Positions 15,133-26,576 of a stretch of DNA of 64,000 bases are shown in pieces. Below the pieces are notes generated by a model, which was not told where the DNA came from, ran no database searches, and saw only the letters and a list, made by a program, of their open reading frames with translations. Both the position numbers and the translations under genes were made by a program. The stretch comes from Chara braunii (lineage: Eukaryota > Streptophyta > Charophyceae > Charales > Characeae). Each line of letters starts with the position of its first letter. Within the stretch, counting starts at the first letter, position 1. The DNA lies in contig BFEA01000716.1 of assembly GCA_003427395.1 (NCBI GenBank), positions 631,960-695,959 on the forward strand, read 5' to 3'.

Positions 15133-15860
15133 ATACTGAGCGCAATGAATGCAGCCTCGCACACGACTTGGCCAAAAAATGTTGCTGGGACGCTGGCACC
15201 AACAGAAAGTGAGACTATCAAGTCCCCTCGGTACAGAGGGCAATGAATGGGGCAGGCCGTTCAACTGGCCACCGTGGCCGGGGCCCACAACAAATGTGAG
15301 GCCCTTCAACTGGCCAGGACTCTTTATCTCTTGCTGGTTGAACCATTCACCGGGCCATTTTTATATTTTTTTTCGGAAACAAAAAGAAAGGTTATCCTGA
15401 CTGCTGTTCCTCAGAATCGGAGCAATCCCCAGAGCCCAAAAAAAAGTGCAAAAAAAAAGAACGGAAGCAAAATGTTATTCTTTCTATAAAAAAAGAAGGG
15501 ACAAAGAGGACTGCGAATAGGATTTACCTGCAAATGTCTTCCAGACTGAAATTAATAACCAATACTACATCCAGCAAGGTTACACCCCCGAACGTTCAGG
15601 GGTCCGGCCGAACGTAAAGCGCCAAAAATCATTTTGGTGCCTGAAAAAATGGACCTTTTTCCAATGTGTTTTGGTAGGTGCTGTAGCTGGTCTGAGTATT
15701 TTCAGAGCATTTGGCTGCTCAAGGAAGAAAACGAAAAATTGCCAAAGATGGCGATGTCAAAAATGTCCTGGCACACTCGCTCCTTTGTTCTTATCCCTTT
15801 TCACTTTTCCTTTTCCTTTCAAACTTTCTATTGTATGTGTGTGTCGGTTTGGTAGTGTGT
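15133..15860. other. Non-coding DNA with a foldback-arm remnant
   Basis: Includes CCCCCGAACGTTCAGGGGTCC at 15586 and AAATTGCCAAAGATGGCGAT at 15736. These match the tail and arm of the foldback element at the left end of the window. No gene was recognised. Confidence 0.45.
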
Positions 15861-15878
15861 GTTTGTGTGTGCGTGCGT

Positions 15879-15879
<1 letters not shown>

Positions 15880-15922
<43 letters not shown>

Positions 15923-16070
15923 GAGAGAGGGGGGGGGGGGGGGGGGGGGGAAGGTAGCGAGGTGGAGACTTTGAGAGAGAGAGAGGAAGGGGGAAATAGA
16001 CGGATGGGGAGAAGAGAGAAAGACAGACAAGGAGACAGAGAGAGCATGCGAGCAAGAGAGTCTCACACAC
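15880..16070. repeat. GA/G-rich microsatellite
   Basis: (GA)n with a 22-base G run near 15930-15951, then further GAGA tracts to about 16060. Open frames across it are artefacts of the repeat. Confidence 0.9.
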
Positions 16071-16199
16071 ACTAAATTCAGTTTTTTTTTTTCTTTCTCT
16101 TCCCATCCAATAATATCAATCAATGGCCCACCAATCCATCACTCAATTGAGTACCTGCCACCTGGTGTACCAAAGTGAAAAAACTTTTAAGAAAGAAAT

Positions 16200-16850
16200 C
16201 CTAGGCTACCAAAGTGGCTCTGGCCTTTTTGCCTGACAGGGCTCATAATAATGAGAAATACAATAAAATAAAATAAATTGGTTTTCTAATATGTTACCGG
16301 AGTCGCCCGGCCCTGACCATCTGGCCAGTCGATGCGGGCAAACTTCCGTGGGGGATCGCCCACCCAGGGTTTTACCTGGGCAACACCAGAAAGGGGGTCA
16401 ATTGCTTTTTCTCTTTTTCCCCCCCCCCCGCAGTGGGGCAATTTGCGCTCGCTGAGACATGCCCAAATCCAATCTCGTCTTTGAGTTTGGTGATATCTCA
16501 CCGAAGGCTGTTCGTAGGGTATAAGGCGGGCTCGAAAGAGCTCAAAGGGCCTTGAATGGGGCTGAGGGTTCTGATATAATTTAGTATTTTATTTTTATCT
16601 TCAGATTCCATAGCGAATTTTGTGGTAACCCTTGGGCAAAACAATGTTTGGTTTGCGTTTCTGCATTATGTAAGTGTTTTTCAGATTTTGTCGACTTTTT
16701 CACTACCCGGGACCTCGACTGGGCTTTCGCCTGGAGCCGGCCCATCCAGGGCACCCGGCACAATCTGACGCATCCCGTGCCGCCCGGTTAGTTTCACTGC
16801 TTTTCAAGTTTTTACCCTTTTTAAATTTTATATTTTGCAAAGACTTTCAC
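16200..16850. mobile_element. Foldback-family element, GCCCGG-type tails
   Basis: The left end has AGGCTACCAAAGTGGCTCTGG. The interior has the family arm (GGGCAAAACAATGTTTGGTTTG, CTGCATTATGTAAG near 16632-16675). It then has GC tails (GACCTCGACTGGGC, CATCCAGGGCACCCGGC). The GC tail again differs from other copies. Confidence 0.4.
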
Positions 16851-16888
16851 TTTCGACCCCGAGGCAGCAGTTGTTCGGTTTAGTATAA

Positions 16889-17405
16889 AGCAGCCTAGCT
16901 CACTTGGTTGAGCACCCAAGTGGCATTAAGGTGGTCATGGGTTAATCCCCTCAACCATCTGCGCCGGCGGCGCACTTAGCACCAACCAGCGGTGATAATC
17001 CGCTTGATACCTGTGGTCGGTAATAGCAGGGTCCTCGTCCAACAGGGGCCCGGTGCGAGTGTGAGTATGAGTGGGTTGTGTGGTGTGTGTGGAAGAGTGT
17101 TCGCCTTGGACCTCCGCTGGCGGCCACTGTAATTTGGTTGGGGGTGGAGAATGATGAGAAAGAGAGGCGCAGCTACTGACAAAATGCTCGGTCTCTGCGT
17201 TAGCCGGACCCCCACCGGCGGCCCCACCCCATCCTTGATGGCCATGGCTGGGGCGGGAGGGTATATTCGTCCCCTCTGATGGCTGGAGGGAGACAACAAC
17301 GCTATGTTCGCAGGGGTCCCCCTGTATAAGCCTTAGGAGTTGTAGTAGGTAGGTAGTGAAGGTGAGTTGAAAGAATCTGAAAGATGCCGAAAGTTTCGAG
17401 AGAAG
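16889..17405 (+). mobile_element. tRNA-derived SINE
   Basis: The head carries a Pol III box A-like TAGCTCACTTGG (about 16897) and a box B-like GGGTTAATCCC (about 16939) at tRNA spacing. The body (GAGTGTGAGTATGAGTGGG, GCTCGGTCTCTGCG, AGCCGGACCCCCACCGGC) ends in a GA-rich tail. A second copy of the body is at 56668-57060. The head looks like a decayed tRNA rather than a functional gene. Confidence 0.7.
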
Positions 17406-17529
17406 AATATAGCAGAGTTATTTTAATAATAATTTTATATGATTAAATTTATTAAAACAAGACGTCTGACCACCGCAACAACGGCGGGGACCAAGGGTAG
17501 GGGGGGGAAAAAAAATTGCAATTCCGCAC

Positions 17530-17536
17530 CAGTGCC

Positions 17537-17585
<49 letters not shown>

Positions 17586-17590
17586 ACATC
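17530..17590. repeat. CT/CA microsatellite
   Basis: (CT)n at about 17537-17561 followed by (CA)n to 17588. Confidence 0.95.
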
Positions 17591-17739
17591 CCGTTCCTGC
17601 CTCCGCTGGTCCCTCTTTTGCTCCTCGCGTTGCCCCTCCTCCCGTCCACTGCCCTGGTCCCCACCTTCCCGCACCCCGTCCGACTGATCCCGTTCGTCCC
17701 CACCGCCCTTTCACGACGCAGAAAAACAAACGCGCGGGC

Positions 17740-18060
17740 CATGGATCTCCACAGTCTAGCAGTAGATTCAGTCTTGTGAGTACGAAACAATGCGAGCTGG
17801 CCCACAAAACAACAAAAAAGCAAGGTATTTCTCCATACTCTAGCGGTAGATTCGGTTTCGTGAGCAGTGCAGCGAGGCCCTAAGTCCAAAACGAAACAAC
17901 GCGAGCGGGCCCACAAAACGACAAAAATCGATAAGCAACATATTTCTCCTAACTCCAGCGGTAGATTCAGTCTCGTGAGTAGAGCGGTAGATTCAGTCTC
18001 GTGAGTAGAGCAGCGAGGCCCTGAGTCCAAAATGAAACGACGCGAGCAAGCCCACAAAAT
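17740..18060. repeat. Direct repeats of a GCGAGGCCC-type element
   Basis: Three imperfect copies of a block with TAGCGGTAGATTCAGTCTCG, GAGCAGCGAGGCCCTGAGTC and AACGACGCGAGC (about 17755-17810, 17840-17910, 17955-18050). It resembles ends of MITE family C. Non-coding. Confidence 0.6.
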
Positions 18061-18076
18061 GACAAAAAAAGATAAA

Positions 18077-18328
18077 CAAAGGACAGGTGTCCCATGGGCC
18101 CGCCCCTTGCCCCGCCACCTCTCCCAACACTGGCAAGCGGGTCTCCGTGGGAGTATAACGGGAGACCCTTTACACTCTTTAAGAGTGTTAAAGAAAGGAA
18201 AAAAGGGACACAGATGTCCCGTGGGCCCGCCCCTTGCCCCGCCGCCTTTCCCAACACTGGCAAGCCGGTCTCTGTGGGAGCGTCACGCGAGACCCTTTAC
18301 ACTCTTTAACTCTTTAAGAGTGTTAAGG
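18077..18328. repeat. Tandem duplication, unit about 129 bp
   Basis: The block from GGACAGGTGTCCCATGGGCC to CACTCTTTAAGAGTGTTAA is repeated with a few changes at about 18205. Confidence 0.85.
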
Positions 18329-18533
18329 ATGATTAGAAAAAAAACTTTTTTCTGCATAAAGTACTTTTTACCGGATTGTTTTGAGGCTTGTTCATTTATT
18401 TCTGGACTTATTTATTTTTTTGGTGTTCGGGTTCAGCTGATCGCATCCCCAAGGGGGCCGTAATGTTCGACCATTCGGGCTCCGGAGATCGGCCCCAACT
18501 GAACACCGTTAACCATGACATTCAGTAAATTAA

Positions 18534-18683
18534 ACCACCGGTACTTCCTAAAGTCTCGCACATTAACAAGCCACAATTTTCGGAAATGTACTGGCCACTA
18601 CACGAACGCCCAAATTCATCCAACGAGAGACGTTTGTACTCTACTTTTTTCCATGGCCAATAGCTGGATCAAGTACTGGTGGT
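18534..18683. mobile_element. MITE family B, TTAA-flanked
   Basis: Same family as the 14979 copy: ACCACCGGTACTTCC to AAGTACTGGTGGT. It is flanked by TTAA at 18530-18533 and 18684-18687. Confidence 0.85.
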
Positions 18684-18945
18684 TTAAGTTTTAGTTATTG
18701 TTATGACACCACAGACTACAGAAAAGGATCTGATTCGGAGTCCCCCCTCCCTTCTTCCTTTTTTTTTTCTTACCTTTCATTACCTACCTACCACTACTCA
18801 ACCTATACAGGGGACCCATCCAAACATAGCTAGCTCTCACAATTAAACCGCCAGTACCTAGCGCGTTTTTGAGCATTAACACGGAGGCTGAATCTGTGCG
18901 CCGTGTGCGGGTCCATATGCATTTGCATCAGAGGGGGCCTTTGGG

Positions 18946-19114
18946 CATTTTCACTATAAGAAAAACCCAATTCCAGAGAGAAATGTTCATGGAACCACTA
19001 TAGACTCGTATAGAAATCATTTGGACTATTTTTCCTAGTATTATACTTGCAATACCATCATTCGCTCTATCATATTCCATGGATGAGGTAGTAGATCCTG
19101 CAATTACTATCAAA
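18946..19114 (+). pseudogene. cox2: Nuclear mitochondrial insertion: cox2 fragment
   Basis: Encodes [19 protein letters not shown], then after a roughly 10-base insertion [20 protein letters not shown] and [13 protein letters not shown]. This is the junction of the second membrane helix and start of the soluble domain of cytochrome c oxidase subunit 2. The insertion repeats the bases ATAGA and breaks the frame. An internal deletion (ILAIPSF for the usual longer stretch) is also visible. Only about 55 of some 250 residues are present. Confidence 0.9.
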
Positions 19115-19246
19115 CTGATTCAACTGGTGGTTCAAGAAGATGCATGCTGGTGCCAAGGGACCGCGGGGGTGTGTGTAATGCAAAGACTCACACTTTCCCA
19201 GTGGCTGCACCTCCCACCTACTTCTCCCTCCCCCATTAACCGCAGT

Positions 19247-19385
19247 GTCTATGGCCAGCACTCGCCCACACACCACATACACCCCCCCTATGGCCACCAC
19301 TCTCACACACACCACATACACCCCCCCCCCTATGGCAAGCACTCTCGCACACACCACATACACTTCTCCCCCCCCGCCACCACAC
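19247..19385. repeat. Minisatellite, about 36-bp unit, three copies
   Basis: CTATGGC, then a short variable part, then CACACACCACATACACCCCC repeats three times. A separate phrase (GGC-AAAGACCCTTCCAACACC) is repeated at 19397 and 19797. Confidence 0.8.
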
Positions 19386-20085
19386 ACACACGTGATGGCA
19401 AAAGACCCTTCCAACACCGAACCGGGAAGGCAGGCCAACTATCTCGGTTCACAGAGTACATAAAACAAAAGAGAAAGAAGCACACACAAAAAATGAAATC
19501 AGTCTATATTTCAAAATACTTCATAAAAAGAAAAAAGGAAAAAACATTTGGAAAAAACAAGAAAAGAAGCCTTTGGAAGGTGTGGGTGGACAGTGGAGTA
19601 GTTGGCGTAGCTGGAAGCGCCCCCTTCTTTTTTCATGTCAGTAATTGCTAACACCATTGTACGGCTTTTTAAGTGGGTTCCAGCACGATTCGGTGATTTC
19701 GATCTCATGTTCTGTTTACCAAAACTTGCGCGCATCATTAGCCACACCCATACCTTGTCATTCCAATGTATGAAGGTTACACACACACACATGATGGCCA
19801 AAGACCCTTCCAACACCGAACCATGAATGTAAGATACAGTCATGGTGAGGGTGCCTACAACCGTTCCTGTTCGCGGATTGGTCTTTCTCTCTCTCTCTGT
19901 CTCTCTCCCTCTTTTTTTCTTTCCACGCACGTGCATGTGCACCTCTCTCGTGCATGGTGCACAGCGGCCCACGCTGCACTGCGCACCATAGCAGTGGGCT
20001 GCAACTATGCTAGTTACAAAATGCGCGAAATTATCGGGGATAGTGCAGGCTACAGAGGTAGACTTGCCGTACATAGCTGTGGAAG
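19386..20085. other. Intergenic DNA, no gene recognised
   Basis: Contains CT microsatellite at 19887-19912 and short open frames without recognisable products. Confidence 0.4.
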
Positions 20086-20089
20086 GAGT

Positions 20090-20405
20090 TGGGGTAACCC
20101 CCAGGCAGCGGAGATGGGGTGAAGTTTACGAGACAGGCCTCGACCAATTCTCAGGCGCCACGCAGCAGAGTTGGGGTGAATTTGACGAGACAGAGCTACA
20201 GGCCTCGGACGATTTGCCACCTCTCTCTCTCTCTTTCTGAAAGGCAGTGGGGACAGTCACCAGGCAGCGGGATTGGGGTGCAGTCGACAAGACAGAGTTA
20301 CAGGCCTCCACCTCTCTCTCTCTCTCTCTCTCCCCCTCTCCACAGGCGAGAGGCAGTGAGGATAGGCACCAGGCAGTGGGAGTGGGGAAAGTATTGGGGT
20401 GGATA
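20090..20405. repeat. Degenerate tandem repeat, four units
   Basis: Units of GGCAGCGG-ATTGGGGTG followed by GACGAGACAGAGTTACAGGCCTC and CT microsatellite recur near 20103, 20165, 20260 and 20360. Confidence 0.7.
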
Positions 20406-20716
20406 ACACAGTCGGGGCCACCGTCTTGAGTGCATCAGCTGAGGGCGGATGACACAGGATCACTCTGTCAGGGGCATTTGCTCCCTCTACACAGAGCGCA
20501 CTCCTGGCCATGTTGCAGATGAGATATAAACGAGAAGCCAACGAGAGTGTGTCGAACGCTCGCCACTCAAACGACCAGGTCAGCCCACTCACCTCCCACC
20601 TAGCCAGACCAGGCCCCAAACCATTCAACCAGCAGGACCTCGAACGATTGAAACAGGTCTCAAATCGTAGAAACAGGCTCTGGATGGTTGTGCACGAGGC
20701 CCTTTGGGCTCCCTTC

Positions 20717-20832
20717 GCCTCGCTCCACTACTCACCGAGCAAAATGAGACTGAATCTTCCACTAGATCATGGAAAGATACAGCACCATATTTTGCATCTT
20801 TTGTGCATGTGGCGAGTAGTGGAGCGAGGCCC
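20717..20832. mobile_element. MITE family C
   Basis: The ends are GCCTCGCTCCACTACTC and its reverse complement GAGTAGTGGAGCGAGGC. The interior word GAATCTTCCACTAGATCATGG is the family hallmark, shared with copies at 39.0, 39.2, 40.1, 47.6 and 54.1 kb. Confidence 0.8.
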
Positions 20833-20885
20833 TTTTGTCTTTCATTCTCGTCATACAGAGAGCTCGAGTTGTACCCACAACAGCA

Positions 20886-21059
20886 GGGGCAAGGTCCCAC
20901 TAGCAACGAGGATTGGATTGAGCTCCTGAATCTAGACTTGTTTGTGAAAACGTGCAGAAAATCGAGATCCAACTGCTTTTCTGCATCTCTGGTTAAAACA
21001 CATCCAGAGGACATATTTAATATTTATCCAATACTCTTCGCTGGTGGGACCTCGCCCTA
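20886..21059. mobile_element. MITE family D
   Basis: Inverted ends GGGGCAAGGTCCCACTAGCA and TGGTGGGACCTCGCCC. The interior (CAACTGCTTTTCTGCATCTC, AAAACACATCCAGA) is shared with copies at 62.1 and 63.2 kb. Non-coding. Confidence 0.8.
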
Positions 21060-21375
21060 GTTGTTCCAGAGGACCTGGCCTTCAGCAAAGAAAGTGCCAA
21101 GGCAAGAATATTAACTTGCATAATTTTTTTTATTAGAAAGCATTTTTAAATTTTATATATACTTGTTAGGTTTAATTGCACTGTGATATGCATTACTGGA
21201 CCTGTTCTCAAGAGATGCCAGTCCTCACCATTAGACCCGAGCCTGCGCATCGTACTCTACCATTCCTCACCATTAGACCGAGCCTTGTGCATCGTACTCT
21301 ACCACTGCCCTTGACGTCTTCCAAGGTCTGCGCGAGGGAGGGCTGTACGAGCAGGCCACACAAAAAATCACAGTA

Positions 21376-21633
21376 CTACCCTCCTCACCCGAATAGAACG
21401 CCCGGTCATTATCGCTTTATTTGGTGCAACTTTCAGGGCCTACTCGCACCAGGCTCTCAAAATCGAGAAATCCCAAAATGAGCGGCAAAATCTAGTCCTT
21501 CCTTTACAAGGACTCGATCTGGCTGCTCATTTTTTGATTTTGAGAGTTTCACAGCCTAATGTGGACATGCTCTCAGTCTAGTCTCTGGATACAATGATAA
21601 CGATGGAGTGTTCTATTCGGGCGAAGACGGTAG
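21376..21633. mobile_element. MITE family A split by a nested small hairpin element
   Basis: The left half CTACCCTCCTCACCCGAATA (21376) and right half TATTCGGGCGAAGACGGTA (ending 21633) are the termini of family A. Between about 21440 and 21590 lies a second inverted-repeat element, whose inner arms CTCTCAAAATCGAGAAAT and TTTTTGATTTTGAGAG face each other. Confidence 0.7.
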
Positions 21634-22280
21634 CTGTTGAAGTGCAGCGGTTGAGGCAAAGATAGTGTTTCGACTTTGGCCATTTTTCGTGTGCGACCGT
21701 TTCCGCTAGTGTTTAGACTTCGGCCATTTTTCATGTGCGACCGTTTCCGCAAAAAATCCTTTAATACCACCATGGAATACAAATGCCAATCTCCTGGAAT
21801 AAAACAAACAAAAAAAAAACACACGAAAAGTATGGAAAAAAAAACAAAATGGAGTGAAAAGTACGTACATGCATCTTTGCCCTGCCTTACGGGTCTAGTT
21901 GATAAATTCGCCATCCGCCGAGGTTGTCAATGCATCTGGACGTCGTGGATGTCCTGATGCGTTCAAAATGTTGGCGGATAGCAAGTGGTGCCACTAGCCC
22001 CTATGTTTGGGGGTCAGGAAGACTGACAGTTCTGGAAAAAAAAGGCTCAGGGGCTACCACAAAAAGCTTCCCGGTCACGTGGACTACCACACACTCCACT
22101 CACACACAAAACGTTACACAAGCAAGTTCAGCATATGCGGGCAAAAACAAGAGACGACTGAAGCGCGAAACATGAGTACTTCCAGCATGAGCAGGTCGGA
22201 AACAAGAGACTCTACGAACCTTCCTTATTGATAATTACGAAAGCTTTTTGTAAGTAAACAACGAAGCAAATAAGATTAAA

Positions 22281-22735
22281 ATGTGACAATTAGGCTATAC
22301 TTCTGTCGTTCGTGCGGTTTGAAACTCCCTCCTCCCTTCCCTCCTTTCCCTCGCCCTCTCCCGCTCCCTTTCCCTCCCTCTCTCTCTCTTTCGTCCCCAA
22401 AAGACACCTTACTCCCTCCCTTGTCCGCCCCCCTCCCCGCCCCCCCTCCCCCTTCCCTCTTTTACACACTCACTTCGCATTAAAGAAATCAGCCATCGTG
22501 ACAAAAGCACACAAAACGTGACAATTAGGCTATCCTTTGTCGTTCGTGCGGTTTGAAACTCCCTCCTCCCTTCCCTTGCCCTCTCCCGCTCCCTCTCCCT
22601 CCCTCCCTCTCTCTTTCGCCCCCAAAAGACACCTTACTCCCTCCCTTGTCCGCCCCCCTCCCCGTCCCCCCTCCCGCTTCCCTCTTTTGCACACTCACTT
22701 CGCATTAAAGAAAAGAAATCAGCCATTGTGATACC
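22281..22735. repeat. Tandem duplication, unit about 235 bp
   Basis: AATGTGACAATTAGGCTAT at 22281 recurs as AACGTGACAATTAGGCTAT at 22518. Both copies are followed by CT-rich sequence and CTTCGCATTAAAGAAA. The apparent open frames follow the pyrimidine bias. Confidence 0.85.
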
Positions 22736-23368
22736 TCAAGCAAACACTGCAAACTTCGCTTATAACACAACGCTCTAATCTACACACCTGCCCGTCTACT
22801 AAACTTCCCAATGTCTATTAGTAGTATAAACAAGTACTTCCCCTACACCTCACCACGCCAAGGAATCATCAATCCCCAGTTCCATGCAGCACATACTAAT
22901 AATGCGAATCAATAGGCAACACAAGTTTCTACCACTTTCGTCGGCAAACACAAGCAAAACCTTGGAAAGTTTCACCTTTCACAATTGCAGACGGTGTAAG
23001 ATTCTCACCACAACTCCCCACGCCAGTCGGACGCACTCCGCCCTATCCATTTGTCCAGAAATGTGTTCTACTAGTCGTTTCCTGTAAAAGCGGTGTACAG
23101 CGTGCAAGATCGCAATGCCAAGAAACAGTCGACGCTTGTTCGCTAACTGAACAGCCAGCCACTGGTCCCGTTTCTATTGCCAGTACATCTCATCCCGACA
23201 GGGGAAACGGATTGGGCCGAAGGCCAGCGTGCCTTCGTGTAGCTAAAGGAAAGCACATCAACCGAGACTGCATTAGGAAACATCAACCTCTTAAGAAACT
23301 CAAACTTCCTTCATGGAGCGACCAAGCAAGCAAAGCAGCAAACAAGTGCAGGCAAGAAACATATTTCA
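22736..23368. other. Intergenic DNA, no gene recognised
   Basis: Short open frames only. No repeat or RNA gene was recognised. Confidence 0.4.
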
Positions 23369-23372
23369 TGCA

Positions 23373-23373
23373 T

Positions 23374-23407
<34 letters not shown>

Positions 23408-23424
23408 GGATAGATAGATAGATA
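23373..23424. repeat. GATA microsatellite
   Basis: About a dozen GATA units with one ATGG interruption. Confidence 0.95.
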
Positions 23425-23784
23425 TCCCCTAGGAACCCAAAGCGAGCTGTACACAAGTGCAGGAAGAACAAGGGCCCCTTCGGAAAAGAGAGTGCAGAAG
23501 CACAAACAGACGATCAGGAAGGGCATTTGTCCACTCAAATCGCAAGCAGGCAAGCAAGCAAAAGCAAAAGCAAACAAGTCCAGGTAGAGAGAAGGTAACG
23601 AACGAAAGCAGGCAAACAACTAGTACAGAAATTTTAATAGTAGCATAGATAAGATAGAGAGGATTGACCGTAAAATGCATGTTCGTTCAAAAAGCAAGCA
23701 AGCACGCAAGCAGGAACACAAAACTCCAATCACAGACAAAGTTTCCCCTCCTCCAGAGCCAGCGGAGTTCCCAACAATATATTT

Positions 23785-24330
23785 CCCAGAAGCCTAATGA
23801 TAACCTTGTTCACACACGTCCCCCCTCCAGGGGGGGGTGTAAAGGCAGACACACCACCGTACAGACGAAGAGAAGCCTAATGATAACCTCGTTCACACAC
23901 TTTCCCCTCCAGGGGGGTGCAAAGGCAGACACACCACCGTACGGACGAAGAGAACAGCAACGCTTCGAACCGAAACAATGAACTGATCGAACGGAATGGG
24001 GTTCAAGATCACTTACGTTCACAAAGGAGTATCCGTCTAATGCTTCTGCCACCAGTCTGGATCTCTGGAAAGGAGTGGACAGTTTTTGCAAAAAAAAGCT
24101 CTCACACATGCAAGCATGCATAACACCAACGTACGAACGAAGAGATGGCAACGCTTCGAACCGAAACAATGAAATGATCGAAACGGAACAGCTGCGAGAT
24201 CCTTTACGTTTACAAAAAGGACAGTCTAATGCTTGTGCCAAAAAACTTACCAGTCTGGATCTCTGGAAAGGAGTGGAAAGTTTTTGCGCAAAAAAGCTCT
24301 CAAACATACAAGCATGCACAACACAGGTTT
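23785..24330. repeat. Complex tandem duplications
   Basis: AGCCTAATGATAACC...CACACCACCGTAC-GACGAAGAG occurs twice (about 23792 and 23874). AACGCTTCGAACCGAAACAATGAA...CTGGATCTCTGGAAAGGAGTGG occurs twice (about 23957 and 24152). A third block containing AAGCTCTCA-ACAT-CAAGCATGCA occurs at 24097 and 24295. No conserved coding. Confidence 0.8.
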
Positions 24331-26454
24331 CCATCGGATACGAATGCGGGTATACGTGTCCGTAAAACTGATATACTTACTCGTCTGGTCCGGCCTTCAC
24401 ATCCCATCCATCGATTACGAAGCATCTTCGAAACACAAAGCACATCCCAGCCATTCGATGCAGCAAACATTGTTCCCAGCGATCTTCTCTGCCCCCGTTC
24501 CTCATTGGCGCGAAACAGGAACACAACTGAAATGACAGGTTGCTTATTTACCCGCCTGCTCTGCGGCCTGCCTTCGCACACGACAAGAACAATCCCAATT
24601 GCGCAAGACATTCTCCTTCTTTTCGCAGGGAAGGACATCAAATACCAACCCCATACAGTAAGTTTTTGTTGACTGCAACATAATGATTCAACCACTTCAT
24701 AATTTGTACAGGCTTCAAGGAGGCGGCAAACACTTTCACCAAAACAGAAGAGATGCATGTGCAAGGACGACCAGCACCAACCCAGGCTCGTAAATTCTAT
24801 TTCTTTTCCTTCCTCGCTATGTATTTCTATTGCACGCGCGCGCATGCTCTCTCAAATAGAGACGATCGCAACGGCAAGATGCCCGAACAAGCACACAAAC
24901 AGTCGTAGTTAACAAAGCAATCTCTATATCCGCCTTTCCAACCACAGATATCTCTCCTCTCCTAAAATCAGGCTTCCTGTCGTGCAAGCAGTTACAACAC
25001 TATAGCAGATTCGATACGTAAAGCGCTCGACATGAGCAATAGGACACCAACAACAGACCAACAGCTCTCAGGCATGCAGAAAAAGTACTAACGCAACGAG
25101 CAAGTAACCTTGCCCTCTCTCCATCCACATGTGCTTCCCTGATCGTCTTCAAAGTGCCTCCCATCGCGATGCCGACAGGAGATTTGAAAACATGCATTGA
25201 GAATGGACGGAAGATGCAAAAGACGCTCGTTCCTCCCACTATATACTCCTCTTCCTCCCTCTCCCTTCCTAGTCCTCTTCAACACATGGCCATGCACACT
25301 TCATCTAACAACAACGAAGACATCATCGCAACTGCACCCACTCCTATTCGACCTGTCCGCCACACATGTTTCCTAGCCCTGCCTAGTTACCCATGCGCAA
25401 CGATAAACGTCGTCCCACATCGGAAGAAAAAACCCAAAGGCCCCTCCTCCTGAACCCAATCCAACCCATTCGTAGCCTCCAGATCGAACCCCGTAACAGG
25501 TATTAGGAGAGGCGACATCAAGTTTACCTGCCGACCAAATTCCCTCGCACTCCAGGCCCAGACGAATCCGCTCCCCAGAGAGTCATCCACCACCTCCCTG
25601 GTCTTTATTCAGGAACAGGCATGCCATCGATCACCTCCTCGCTCCCCGCCGCATCAAACTCACAATAGAGTGAATTTTGACATCGTATGAAAAAAACGAA
25701 AAAAAAAACGATCCATACAAAGGCGTGCATGGTCCAATCCCTGCAAGCATTTTCTCGTCTCCGCAAGAGACGAGAGCTGATCCTGAAACCATAAACCACA
25801 AAAAAGGTAGGTCCTGCAACATCAATAGCATGACACCATATCATTTGATCGCAAAACCTCCGCCACCAAACATTAGGAACAAAAACTTGAAAAAAGTCAC
25901 GATCCACACAGACCCCCATCGCACAGAACATCAGGACCTCATTCACTCCCTTGAATATGCTCCTGCTCCGTCACATATGCTTGACCATACACAACTGAAC
26001 CGCCACTTCCGTCACCCGGCACAGCTAGAATCCGAAAACAAGCAACACCTCATAAGGATCTATCCAGGTCCACACAAACAAACTCCAGAAAGATTCAGCT
26101 CATACTCTGCAACCTGTTCGCACTGTGTACATACGAACAAAGGACGGACTTGATGACACAGACAAAATCATGCAACAAAGTCACACAGAGCATAACAGAC
26201 AAGCGCACACATCCGAGGACGATTGCCTTCCCGAGCCCTTCTCTTCTTTTGGAGCGGCTGGCGGCCTGCTGCACCATCTTTTCAAGGGACTGCCGCAAAC
26301 TTCACCAAGAGAAAGATGCAGCTGCACTCGTAGAGTTAAGGAACAGAAGAGATCGGCTGCAGTTTTGCATCGATCTTTCTTTGTCACAGTTTTACATCCG
26401 TTAAAGCACCAGTACACCAGACATCAGCCTGCGTGTGTCAGCACGAAACCCGCA

Positions 26455-26576
26455 CTACTTTGGAGGCCGACGATTTGGTTTTTCAACGGCGCCCCACGTC
26501 GCACGTCCCCAACCTGCACCACTTCGGAGGCCGACAATTTTTTTTTTCAACGGCGCCCCACGTCGCACGTCCCCTT
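26455..26576. repeat. Tandem duplication, unit about 65 bp
   Basis: GGAGGCCGACGATTTGG...CAACGGCGCCCCACGTCGCA occurs at 26461 and again at 26526. Confidence 0.85.

Noticed and set aside
15757-16123. Ser/Leu/Pro-rich open frames on the minus strand
   Set aside because: Pure consequence of the GA/G microsatellite.
16889-16965. tRNA gene
   Set aside because: Box A and B resemblance is present but acceptor and anticodon stems do not form; the head is fused to a repeated SINE body.
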